From contig OY365809.1 in the NCBI GenBank assembly GCA_959347315.1, positions 42,105,290 through 42,169,289 on the forward strand: 64,000 nucleotides of DNA, read 5' to 3'. Below the pieces are notes generated by a model that did no database searches, had not been told where the DNA came from, and saw nothing but the letters and a program-made list of their open reading frames with translations. The position numbers were made by a program, and so were the translations under genes. This DNA comes from Bimastos eiseni (lineage: Eukaryota > Annelida > Clitellata > Crassiclitellata > Lumbricidae). This document shows positions 36,791-46,504 of this stretch, piece by piece. How positions within the stretch are numbered: the first letter of the stretch is position 1; each line of letters starts with the position of its first letter.

Positions 36791-37664
36791 ATGTCGCTTC
36801 TAAAAACCAAAGACCCAGCCAAACGTGATTTTATCGTTGAGAACTTTCTCAAGACGAAGCAAAATATTAGACAAAACTCGTTATCTGAGAAAATAGGGAA
36901 CATTGGATTTCAGCGAGGATTGATAGAGGCGTACAAACCGATAATCGACTCGCAGTCTGGAATAACCAAAGGATTAGGTACTATAAAAAAAACTCTATGG
37001 CGACAACTGTCGCGCTTCGAGCATTACCAGCATCGATATCGACATCGTTGAAAGCGATTCAATTCCCACAATATTCATCGATAGAAGTGTTTGAGGACTA
37101 TCCCGTTTCAGATATTAGAATTTTGGAATTAGGTGATATAGCAATAAAATATTTAAAAGAATACGCTACAAACAAGAAGTCGACAAATACGACCTTCGGA
37201 ATATACTCTAAAGATGGTCGATTTCACATCGGAGACATCCCAATAACGATCGAAGGTGATGATATAACTATAAGGGAACTCCGGGATTTCGGGAGTTATT
37301 GACAAGGACAATACCAGACAAGACGATATACGACATAAACGATCTCAAAGACTTGAGTGAGATTTTCACTGTGACAAATGCAATCCGTCAACCTGAGAAT
37401 CTGAACAAACCCAAGTCGTCTAGAACCGAAAAATATAGGGAAATCATTAAGCCGATATGGGAAGAGAGGTTCTCAACGAACGAAGGAGTCGTAGTTCTTC
37501 CGCAAGATCCTAATGCGCTAGTGGATATGTTAACTCCTCGAGACACTAGCTTCAAAGCGGGAAATACAGGATTAAGAAGCGAGATAGTCGGTATCTGCGA
37601 TGAGTTACTTCGACAAAATGCGATAAATGCGTTAGAGTATAAAAATTTAATGATAAAATTATAA
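36791..37664 (+). pseudogene. Element protein of unknown function, split over three frames
   Basis: Three successive frames make one likely ancestral protein: MSLLKTKDPAKRDFIVENFL onward (36,791-37,000), then LGDIAIKYLKEYATNKKST and TTFGIYSKDGRFHIGDIPI (37,000-37,302), then RTEKYREIIKPIWEERFST and a helical tail to TAA at 37,662. It recurs with capsid genes in related elements and may be a virion component, but I know no defined activity. Two frameshifts are visible. The final TAA lies inside the TTATAAAATG motif of the next gene. Confidence 0.5.
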
Positions 37665-37668
37665 AATG
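37660..37668 (+). promoter_or_regulatory. TATA motif fused to a start codon and overlapping the previous stop
   Basis: TTATAAAATG: the TAA (37,662-37,664) terminates the upstream gene, and the ATG at 37,666 opens the next. The polymerase/protease junction on the minus strand has the same arrangement. Confidence 0.6.
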
Positions 37669-37924
37669 ATTGTCGTAACTAAGAGAAGAGTTACTAAAAG
37701 ATACGTCGTAGGAGGCGCTGGAATATTTCATACGATATCAAAGATTTATATCCGCTGTTCGTTTTCGATGCAAGTAAACAATCAGAGTGGTTACTGTCAT
37801 CTGTCCCGATCAAGGCTACTTTCAATGCTGCGGTGCCGCTGGAAAGAAAGCTTATGCAGTTGTCATTTCAGATAAATTGCTAAACTTTCAATCAGACGGT
37901 CGGAAGTTGAGCGTTGTATATTAA
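37666..37924 (+). pseudogene. Deletion-fused remnant: basic amino end joined to a capsid-type C-terminus
   Basis: From ATG 37,666 the frame gives a basic Gly-rich start (TKRRVTKRYVVGGAGIF), like a core-protein amino end. Immediately afterwards two other frames carry IKDLYPLFVFDASKQSEW and KAYAVVISDKLLNFQSDG, ending at TAA 37,922. The second part resembles the C-terminus of a large structural protein of these elements, possibly the major capsid protein, whose body is absent from the window. I infer a large deletion plus small indels. Confidence 0.45.
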
Positions 37925-37951
37925 AGAAAATATTTTCTATTATAAAAAAAC

Positions 37952-38305
37952 ATGAAACTCTCACAACTGAAATCGCTAATGAAGGAACACAGTATAAAAG
38001 GCGCAAGATTTATGAACAAGCCGAATATGTTAAGGATACTCGTTGAGAAAGGTGTTTTACCGGAATTAGAACTGCCAGAAGAGAAGGTGAATTAGAAAAA
38101 GGAATTACTACCCAGATACGAATATCTAAAAACGATTCGTAATAATCCGATTAGCGTTGAAATCTTTGACAGAGATACGAACGAAAGCTCCACTTACCCA
38201 TCGTTGTATAAGGCAAGTATGGCGTTTAAAATCGGTACTAACACGATACAGGATAACAACGGTAAAGTGTGGAGAAATAGATACGAGATCCGTGTGTTGA
38301 CATAA
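37952..38305 (+). pseudogene. SAP-like plus NUMOD1-like DNA-binding protein with one nonsense codon
   Basis: The start is ATG 37,952, 11 bases after TATAAA. The amino part (MKLSQLKSLMKEHSIKGARF...MLRILVEKG) resembles a SAP/Rho-N helix-extended loop-helix that binds nucleic acid. A TAG at 38,093-38,095 interrupts, and the same frame continues with YPSLYKASMAFKIGTNTI and KVWRNRYEIRVL, close to the NUMOD1 helical DNA-binding motif of homing endonucleases. No nuclease domain is seen. It may act in genome handling or regulation; the assignment is by motif shape only. Confidence 0.5.
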
Positions 38306-38344
38306 AGTTTTATCCTGGCTAATAAAAAATAGGAACTCGTAAAT

Positions 38345-38629
38345 TTATAGATTTCAAACTCTGGAAGAAGACGTAGTTTACACAGTTAATACGAAGCAAT
38401 ATCTGTACGGTACAGAAGAATATTTCTACCTGATTACGGTAGAGGGCCGGATGTGACGGAATATTACATGAGCGTATTCGAGGGGTCGTGGGATACGCCC
38501 ATTCACGACAAGCTGGAAACGGACAAGACATTTACTTTTACAAAAGCGAGGATAGAAACGGAACCGGGTTACAGCACGTCGTATAACGTGGTATCTGGAG
38601 ATAACGAAGTTGTTGATCTTGTGGTCTAA
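38345..38629 (+). pseudogene. Unrecognised element ORF, frameshifted
   Basis: One frame gives TLEEDVVYTVNTKQYLYGTE and EEYFYLITVEGRM, then a TGA. A shifted frame continues with DVTEYYMSVFEGSWDTP and TFTFTKARIETEPGYSTS to TAA at 38,627. A beta-rich pattern such as an OB-fold single-strand-binding protein is possible, but no signature proves it. TAATAAAAAATAGG just upstream may be a decayed TATA-ATG start. It is the last plus-strand gene before the convergence hairpin. Confidence 0.35.
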
Positions 38630-38657
38630 ATTTTCAATGATGTTTCTCATTGAAAAT
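38630..38657. terminator. Perfect hairpin at the convergent gene junction
   Basis: ATTTTCAATGA (38,630-38,640) and TCATTGAAAAT (38,647-38,657) are perfect 11-bp inverted arms around a 6-base loop. They sit between the final stop of the plus-strand arm (38,629) and the end of the minus-strand fibre frame (38,659). Being symmetric, it could define 3' ends of transcripts from both strands, as palindromes do in some large DNA viruses. That role is inferred. Confidence 0.55.
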
Positions 38658-38658
38658 C

Positions 38659-39790
38659 TTAGTCATCATACACGAATAACTGCATCACACTTAATCCTGG
38701 CTTCCCCGGTTCAGCCTGGAGGCAATCTAACTTATAGGTCTGATATTTTCCAACTGAATCGATTAAGAATTCTCTGTAGGTATTTCCTAAATAAGTGTTA
38801 TTAAGTGACGTGTAAATAATAACCTCTTGTCCTTCATAATTGTATGCGATTATTCTCCAATCGGAAATCCCTTCGTTGGCTTTTCTCCCCCTCAAGCCGA
38901 TCTTCAAAATTCTTACTGCGGCTGGTCACTTGATAGATATCCACGTTTCCATGGTTGCGCTAACCTCAGACACCCATTCTCCTTCATCTTTGAATGCATG
39001 AAAGGCGTTAGCGTTCGCTTGAAAACCATAATTACTAGTGTCCAAAGTTAACCTCGGCACGTAACCGACGTAACATTTTCTTCCTCGTGTGAGATTGGCC
39101 AGCGTTGGTTTCCACCGTAGCATGCAGACGGCGGTTGTTTCAGCACCAGGACTCGTGGATATAATATGAAATCTCCAATACGCGTAATTAGTTGAAGGGG
39201 GAAATGTAAACTCCGTCAAAAACATAAAATGGAGGATATCCCTCTTAAAGAGATTAGAATATCTGTAAATACTATTCCATCAGAACGGCCTGCAACGATA
39301 TAAAATTCTGACATTGACAGAGGAATGGGGTACTTCATCTGTATCCAAACATTAGCGGCTGTTTCGGAGACCCAAATGTCAAGGTAGTGAGAAACGTTTT
39401 GAAAAGCCCTCCATGGACCGAACTCATACCCATGCGCACTGTGATAATCGGTAGCACTAGCTTCGTAAGTTAAACCGTTTACTATCGTCACATCAGAAGT
39501 CATGGTTAGAGCCACTGTCACGAATGCTCTCAGATAATCGCTGGCAGAATTATTCGTTATCGCCTGATTGACTAAGGTTTCAACTTGGCCAAAGCTCGCA
39601 CCTGGCTGGCGATGACTGGTGGATGAATGTCAGTCGGTAGACCTTTTATCGAGTTGCCGCTCATATCCAAATCACCCTCCATTGCGTTCGTTCCATCTCT
39701 TTTTAGAACTGTATTACTCGCTTGAGATAGAGTAACACCTCCAGAAACTATTCTTTGAGTTGATCCAGTATCAGTTCGTCCAAATTTATC
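38659..39790 (-). pseudogene. Fibre-like attachment protein of the element, broken
   Basis: Near the amino end (about 39,780-39,610) the minus strand reads DKFGRTD and EGDLDMSGNSIKGLP, a pattern typical of phage and virus tail-fibre or spike proteins. Further on come YHSAHGYEFGPWRAFQ and SHYLDIWVSETAANVWIQM, suggesting a galactose-binding/discoidin-like beta sandwich for host attachment. Frameshifts lie near 39,600 and 39,230, and a TGA at 38,926-38,928 interrupts a frame that continues to 38,659. TATATATAAAA is present at the 5' end but no ATG follows it. Confidence 0.5.
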
Positions 39791-39820
39791 AACAGGCTTT
39801 TATATATACAATATAATTAT

Positions 39821-40237
39821 TTATAACAATTCGTTTACGACTTCTTGAAATTTACATCCATCGTTGATAGTCTTCGTCAATACATACACACATAAATGAC
39901 CGCAAAACACTTGGCCGTCTAGTTGTATTCGTTCGCTGTTGTAGAATAGCGGCCTTTGTAGATAATTTATCAATTCAGTAGGAGGAGGAAGTCCGTAGCT
40001 GTCGAAATAAATTTTATCGTTGACGCGCTTGATCCAACACGTCCAATGCGTTCCTTTACCGTCAGAATCGTCTAGATTAAGGATGCCACATTCGTTCGCT
40101 CTCGGCAACTCGTCTCTTAGAAAAACTCCTCTGAAATTATGTATATTTAGTTTCCTCTCCGCTTCGATTAGAGCAACGTTCGACAAAGCAATATTAGATA
40201 GCGTTGCGCCTTCGACATCGATTACTCTAGTGTTCAT
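39821..40237 (-). CDS. Adenain-like maturation cysteine protease
   Basis: 138 codons, intact, the only undamaged gene of the element. GTHW places a catalytic His at residue 64; YFDSYG gives the acidic residue (Asp79); QVFCGHLC has Gln109 and Cys112/Cys116. The seven-residue Gln-Cys spacing favours Cys116 as nucleophile, as in the adenovirus protease (peptidase C5 clan). Such enzymes cleave capsid precursor proteins. The ATG at 40,237 is fused to ATATAAA, and the polymerase stop codon overlaps this motif. Its intactness among broken neighbours may be chance, given its short length. Confidence 0.85.
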   Translation of the reverse strand: MNTRVIDVEGATLSNIALSNVALIEAERKLNIHNFRGVFLRDELPRANECGILNLDDSDGKGTHWTCWIKRVNDKIYFDSYGLPPPTELINYLQRPLFYNSERIQLDGQVFCGHLCVYVLTKTINDGCKFQEVVNELL

Positions 40238-40247
40238 TTTATATTAT
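40235..40247 (-). promoter_or_regulatory. TATA motif fused to the protease start and overlapping the polymerase stop
   Basis: Minus strand AATAATATAAAATG: TAA at 40,241-40,239 ends the polymerase and ATG at 40,237 starts the protease. Confidence 0.65.
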
Positions 40248-43200
40248 TGAAAAATGTCCATATACTAAAGTGTGGATTCCATCTTGCTGAATCACTCGTT
40301 TATCAACTTCCGCTGAGAGGGCTACCTTGTTGACTTCTTCGGTGTAGATATAGTGAAGATGCGGCCGAATGACAATCATCTTTCTCAATTGTTCTCTCTT
40401 GGTGAACAGAAGTCTTTGTAATCTTCGTTAGTGATTGATTTCTTAACGACATTCTTCCTGACACCTTTACATTTCTTGTGGTCTACTCCAGGGATCTTGT
40501 ACGAATACAGTTTCGATCTTAAACCTACAAACTCTTCGATCTGTTTACCAGCTGCTTCATCTTTGAACATGCCAATGACCTTTTGTCGATGCCAGTTTCT
40601 ATACCAGAGGGATGGTCTTTAGGATAGTCACTAGTGTCGAACCTACTTCTAATGTCGGGTGCTATGTTGGCGTAGAAGTCTTCGGTCTTAATTTCATAGG
40701 CTTAAGAATCCGTATCTGTAAAAAGTAACTTTGCTCTCTCATCGTACTTTTTCTTGATGTAATTATAATGAAAATCATACATTATAGTTTTACTCAAGTC
40801 TAAAATACACATACCAAGATATATAGGCTTGTTGTAACATAGCCTCGTCCGTTTCGTGTGAATGGCGATTAGGTTTTCGTCAAAAATAGTTCGAGTATCG
40901 TAACTCGTTCTCACTGCTAGCTTGAGGGCTTGCTTCTCGGTGCAAACTAATTTTATGTCTACACGATTCTCAATATTCTCAGACGTCTTTCCAAACACAC
41001 TATAGTTCATTAGTTTGAAAAAGTCTTTTTCGAAGTTGTTGGTGGCTCTGGTCCTCAGATTAGTATTTAGATCTATATACTTTTTCAGCCAAGCACTTTC
41101 TTCAAATTTAATTCCGCGATGAATTTTCGTTATCTTCAAACCCAAACTTTCATACTGCTTTAAATTTCGTAATGGACTATATACTTTAATTTATTACACA
41201 GGTTTGGAATGAGTTTTGGCACATCCGATTCTTTAGCTTTTACACTCTCAGGGGCAAGAGGATAGTCGTTGTGAAGATCGTGCAATTCTCTAGGATATTC
41301 CAAATCGACTTCTAATAGACATGGCGAAGATCTTCAATCGTTTAGCCCATCGTTACCCATCCACTGAAACCCATGAGTTGGTAGATTCTTACACATTGCC
41401 CATCCATACAGATTGTTCGCGTCTAAATAGGTCAGGAACGATGAAGGACTGCTGCTGTCAGACATAGACATGTACTTATTGTTTGCCTGTCCATAACGGT
41501 GTGAAATGGTGCTAACACCTCCCCTTTTCCCACGCTTAACCATTAGTATCATTAGTAACAACTCCAAATTTACTCCTGTCAACTTCAATGCAACGTCCCA
41601 AGGAAGACCTGGCGAAGTATAATACCAAGCGAGATCTAGGCCATAGTTCTCACTGCATACATCTATAAAATTCTCAAATACATCAGCAAGCAGGAGAATA
41701 TCAGTCACATTATATAAATCGTGGTATTCTCTCAACGTCTTGAATCCGAATTCTTTCCATACCATCTGTGCGCGGTTGTAGTCTTCGTCACTAATACCTG
41801 AGTCGTTAAGTATTGAATAGAATGCTGACTTTGGTGGTAGTTCTGTCTCGTTCAGTCGCTCGACGGAATCAACATAATCGAAAGGATATAATTCTTTTCT
41901 AAGCAAGAGATCGAGCTGATTACCAGAATAGTGTTTGCTTATATTCTTACACCGATCTTTGCTCAGGTTCTTCGATAAAGCGTCGAGATTCGATGCCATG
42001 AATCTAAAACTATCGATGAAACGTAATTCTCGTTTAACTAATATTTCCTAATTTTCTTCATTTGTAAATTTATCGACTACGACTTCTCTGCTAAACGAGA
42101 TATACTTTTCTTCGTTGCTAGGAATGCAATTAATCTTTTCGTTATCATCACCTCGTAATTTCTTTACGAATGGATGACCGTCGTAGCCGGATAGATTGTG
42201 GAACAATACTGGGAAAAACTTGGAAACTATATAACTTAGATTACAATTCTTATGAGCGGTGCCTCTATATTTTCCAGTTAAATGGCAATGGTCTCTAACT
42301 CGATCTTTACCCAGTTCGCCTTCGCATATGTGAGAAACGATAGCGGAATAGAATAGCGCCTGTTCTTTCTTTCCGAATATCATTCTCTTTGGAAATTTAA
42401 ATCGATCATAAATATCTTTTATATTATCTATAAGTGTGTTTACGAATATCTGAGCTACATCATCGCCTTCGCTCTTTGCTGTGAAAGTTATGGAGGCTTG
42501 TGAATATAGGTCATCGTCCTAACATTTTATACAATAGCAGAAAGAACTTGGGACGTGTTTTTGATATCTGTTGGTGTAAGACATGCTGGGATCTGATTGA
42601 CAAGTGTCTATAGGTTTAATGAAAGATTCGAAATCGGCGTACACGACAAAGGGAACTCTCATCTTTCTATTACAATTTTTGAAATTCAACATAGTTCCTG
42701 GTTCTGGAATTTCTATCTTTTGAGCGGTGTGTTGGGAACAATACTCGGTGTGTTTTTTAATGACTAGCTCTCTATATCCTATCAAACACAGCTTACAATA
42801 GTGTATCGAAGTGTATGAGTTTGCGTTATGAATCGCCATCAGTCTGTTGAAGTTCTTTATCCAACAATAATGTTTCTTTTGTTCGTCAGAAATGAGTAAT
42901 AGGTCAACACCAATATCGCTCTCGTGCTTCGATAAATATAGTGGGAATAGGTCAACATCTTTCTCATGACCAAAAACATTAATACTAATATTAATAATTC
43001 TCTCAAACTTACTTATCACATTAGCATCAGCTAATTCAATGCTGGACCAACCAAGTTCCTCAGACTGCTTGATTAATTCTTTCGTAATTCTTTCCGGATG
43101 TTCCTCAACGGAGTTTAAAGCTCTCGTTACACACCACTTGAAATATTCTTGGTCTTCGTTCTTCATATTAACAATAGCCTTTTTACTCGCTAGACATTTC

Positions 43201-44009
43201 GGTAGTGGAATGTAAGAACTACCCTTCAGCGGTTTATAAACGACCGTGTTGATTTCTAATTTTTTAACCACTCTAAGTCTCCAGTTACTACCACGCATCT
43301 GGAAGGCAGCCATTGATTCTAACATTTTTTCTTTCGCGTTGTTATGTATTTCGCTCGTGTCAGTGGAGTCTAAAATCACTTCAGTTTTTGAAACGAACGG
43401 AAAATCCTCGGTATCTACTTGCCCGGATTTCATATCAACACGCTCCATTGTTCAGGTGAGGACAAAGTTGACCTTAGTCTGTCGATTTCTATACGAAGGG
43501 TCTTCCAGTTGTGAGTGAGCTGCTCTGAGAAAGGATGTGGCGTCAATTCCGTTTGCGCCTTCGACCGTGTATTGTTTCGTGAAGCCCTTGATAGCTGCGG
43601 CCGTCTCTTTTATTTCGCGTGTTTTCATAAGAATTTTACTGAATATAGAACTCACTTGGGCTTTTAGTGCTTCTATTTTCTCATTCAGCTTTCTCTTTGG
43701 TTCTTCAGGTACGTACCCTTCAATCCACTTTGCGAACGTATTAATCCCGGACTTTGCATTATCAAGGACTTTTCGTATCGCTGAGACCGGTACGGAAGCG
43801 AGTGATGGGATTCCAATCTCGGGAACGGGTGCGTCCAGCAAACTAGCATTGGATGAGATTGGCGCAAAATGTGAGGGGATGAGTGTTTGAGACACATTAG
43901 CTTCAATTTTAGCAATAAAATCCGCTTTACTCGGTCTCGTATAACCAACCATACCTTTCTGTTTCGCAATTTTTCTTAATTCGATCACAGTCTGCTTCGA
44001 GTATTCCAT
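40239..44009 (-). pseudogene. Protein-primed family B DNA polymerase of Polinton type, multiply disrupted
   Basis: The start is ATG 44,009, fused to CCAATATAAA. Residues 1-35 (TVIELRKIAKQKGMVGYTRP) form a SAP/Rho-N-like domain. A zinc-finger-like CKLC...HTEYC is followed by the exonuclease motif VYADFES (about 42,627-42,641), FHNLSGYD (exo II region), palm motif A (YLDANNLYG, about 41,400-41,430), motif B (MNYSVFGKT, about 41,000) and motif C (FTDTDS, about 40,706). It replicates the element DNA. One frame runs from 44,009 to about 41,165, cut only by TGA 43,452, TAG 42,519, TAG 42,048 and TGA 41,334. Then come a frameshift near 41,165, TAA 40,702 and another frameshift near 40,580. The TGA at 43,452 is soon followed by an ATG, so a separate SAP-domain gene upstream is an alternative. 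Confidence 0.85.
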
Positions 44010-44019
44010 TTTATATTGG
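44007..44019 (-). promoter_or_regulatory. CCAATATAAA motif fused to the polymerase start
   Basis: Minus strand CCAATATAAAATG, identical over 13 bases to the plus-strand motif ending at 35,699. Confidence 0.65.
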
Positions 44020-44099
44020 AGTGGCATTCCTTTAAGTCAAAGTGAGAAAATATTTTCATCCATTTTATATATGAGAGAATTTTTGTTTGTTTGTTGAAC

Positions 44100-44245
44100 A
44101 ATGACTCATCATCGAAACTGCTGACTCATCATTGAAACTATTAGAAATTCCCATGACTTTTGACCTATTGGCGGACGTTTTGACAGGGCGCTTTGTGCAT
44201 GAATTGGGGTTCATCATCGAAACTATTGGAAATTTCCTGGCGTTT
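44100..44245. repeat. Short direct repeats at the right edge of the element
   Basis: TCATCATCGAAACT-like units begin near 44,106, 44,125 and 44,212. The last two extend into ATTRGAAATTYCC. They may be remains of the element's terminal repeat or of flanking DNA. I found no matching inverted copy on the integrase side, so the element's ends are undefined. Confidence 0.4.
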
Positions 44246-44739
44246 TTCTTAGTCTGTGGGTTGATGTTTGACCTAGGGATTTTGGTTTGTATAGGAATTG
44301 GTTATTTTTAACCTGGTTATAGGTTAAAAAATACGTTTTGTTACCTATTAGGTGGGTGATTCTGAGCTATGTTATGGTCAATTGTCCCAGATAGCGCGTT
44401 TTATACCTACTGCTCTGTACTCAGAACATCAAAAGACAGGTTTTGTCATTGAATTTGGGTTCGCCGTTTTCAGTAAGTTTGGGATTTGCCTTACAAACTT
44501 TTTGTATTTCGTTCTACAGACAACACGTGTGCTGATGCGTGTTGCCTGTGGTGGCCTCTCTGGAAAGTGACCACCATTTTGTAAGCGACCAAAAACTTAT
44601 GTCGATGATGGTTGCTTCTATACCAAACTGCGTCTGAAGTAACCAACAAGCTCATTGTAAAAGTCATCGAGGAAGTGAGTAGAGGTACTGACCCGTTTGT
44701 GCTAGTTGAACGTTCTAGCTATAACGTAGGCCCTAGGCA

Positions 44740-45243
44740 TTATACGAAGACCGCATCAAGCATTTTGAAGATGAAACGACGTGGCCAACGATAATGTCGT
44801 CGAAATTTCCATGTATGCAGCTTTGCCATCTGATCATTCTTGTCGCATTCGTCCATGTACGTGTTATAATCTGCTGCAACGACTGGGAAGGTGACTTTAC
44901 CTTTTCTTCCACTTTTATACCGACGACCAGCAGAAGCTAGTTCTTTTGGATCATGATAAATCGACATGATATTGATCGGTCTGCGATCCATCCAACATAC
45001 AGCAGAAATGTTCCCAGAATATGCATACAAGGATTCACTTCGCTTCAGTTGCTGCCGTTCATCAGACGAAGTTTTCTGCATCATTCGCTGATTCGTTAGA
45101 AGTATTGCTAGAACCATCGCTGTCTGGTGAAGAACTGCATGAACTTCTTCACTATCGCTATCCATAATCTTTCTAATGGATTCCATCGCTCTGTAACGAT
45201 CTTTTTTACGATATAAAGATAAATAACGAGAGGTATTAGCCAA
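44740..45243 (-). pseudogene. piggyBac-like transposase fragment
   Basis: The minus-strand frame includes ISAVCWMDRRPINIMSIYHD, then KVTFPVVAADYNTYMDECDK and NDQMAKLHTWKFRRHYRWPRR. The P-x-x-x-x-D-Y-N-x-x-M-x-x-(V/C)-D-x-x-D-Q pattern is the signature of piggyBac/PGBD transposases (DDE type, C-terminal half of the catalytic domain). The N-terminal catalytic parts and the Cys-rich tail are missing, and I see no terminal repeats. It lies about 0.7 kb beyond the polymerase and was probably inserted separately. Confidence 0.65.
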
Positions 45244-45837
45244 GGAACCAAAGTTTCAGGAATAATGTATGCCGCAGACGGTTAGGAGACTCGATTTTCA
45301 TAGTTTCATAAAAATTGTGTTCGCATACTAGATTCGTGTTTGCTCTGGCTTCACGTCATATCATGTCTGTGGAGACACCGCAAAATAATGTTAACAACTG
45401 TTTATTCGATTGTTGTGACTATGCCATTCGATGAATGAAGGTTTTGTGAGACGAATATAGTGTCATTGACAGCGGTTATAGATCAAGAGAGTATACCATG
45501 ACGCTAAGAAGAAGAAAACGCAATTGAAATACTTTACAACTCTCTTGTTGTAAGCTGCTTATGTAGCCTATCTGCTCTGGCTCCTCATATCATTCTTCAT
45601 GAATCTGCCAAACTCCAAGGCCTACCACAGAGAATGCAAGGTTTTCCATAGCTGCTGTACGGGCAACCACAGAACCCATCTCAGCAGAGCGAAGGGAGGA
45701 ACTACACCAGCCCTTCAATACCGGTTGACAAAGGTCTAGCAAGTAGGCATAGGCTGGTGCAAGGCCAAGTTGAGATCGCTAGACCAGATAGACAACTCAA
45801 TGCTCAATGCGCTGTCGGACAGGAAGCCAATGACGTG

Positions 45838-45990
45838 TCTTGTATTGTATTGTATTTAAGTATTTATAGAGCGCCTTTTGTAGGGAGAATCGTTCTGAAG
45901 TGCTCCTAGTGCGCACGGCTCGGCGAGAAAAGGTAGGCTTTGAGAAAAGCAACACAGGATGAGAGACTGCCATATCATAGGCCACAGTAT
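45838..45990 (-). mobile_element. LINE 3' end with ATACA tail
   Basis: Minus strand: GAGCACTTCAGAACGATT, GGCGCTCTATAAATACTT, then an (ATACA)n tail at about 45,838-45,856. It has the same end structure as the copies at 16.6, 21.2 and 25.0 kb. A KPTFSRR-type basic stretch upstream may be the end of the coding part. Confidence 0.55.
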
Positions 45991-46504
45991 ACGCTTCAAT
46001 TTAAGCCCAGTGGAACGGGCAGACAGCCACATGGAACAGAACTACACGTCAGTCGTAGATATAATCACGTAACGCCCACACACACACACACCGACACGCA
46101 CAAACACGCATATACGGACGTACATACAAGCACACATGCAGACGCACACATGCGCATACGAGGCAGACGGTTGGGAGATTCGCTGAGTGGTCGACTGTCC
46201 TTTGGCTGGGATTGGACTATTTGTTGAAACGCCTGCAGAGCGTAGTTGTAGCTGTCTCTCTATCTGTAGTTGTGTCTGTCCGTGTGCTTATCTGCCGTCG
46301 TGAATGCCGACGCTGATATCCGAATTCCTCTAAATCTACGACGTGCTGTCATTCCTCTAATCGAAATAGAAACGGGGTCACGTGACAACGGCCGGTCTGA
46401 CCCGACCTGACACGACCTGACCCTTATCGTCAACCTAAAAGTTGCGTCTTTGACTGACTTCCTAAATTAATTCTTGTAGGCCTACTCTTTAATACTTACA
46501 TAGA

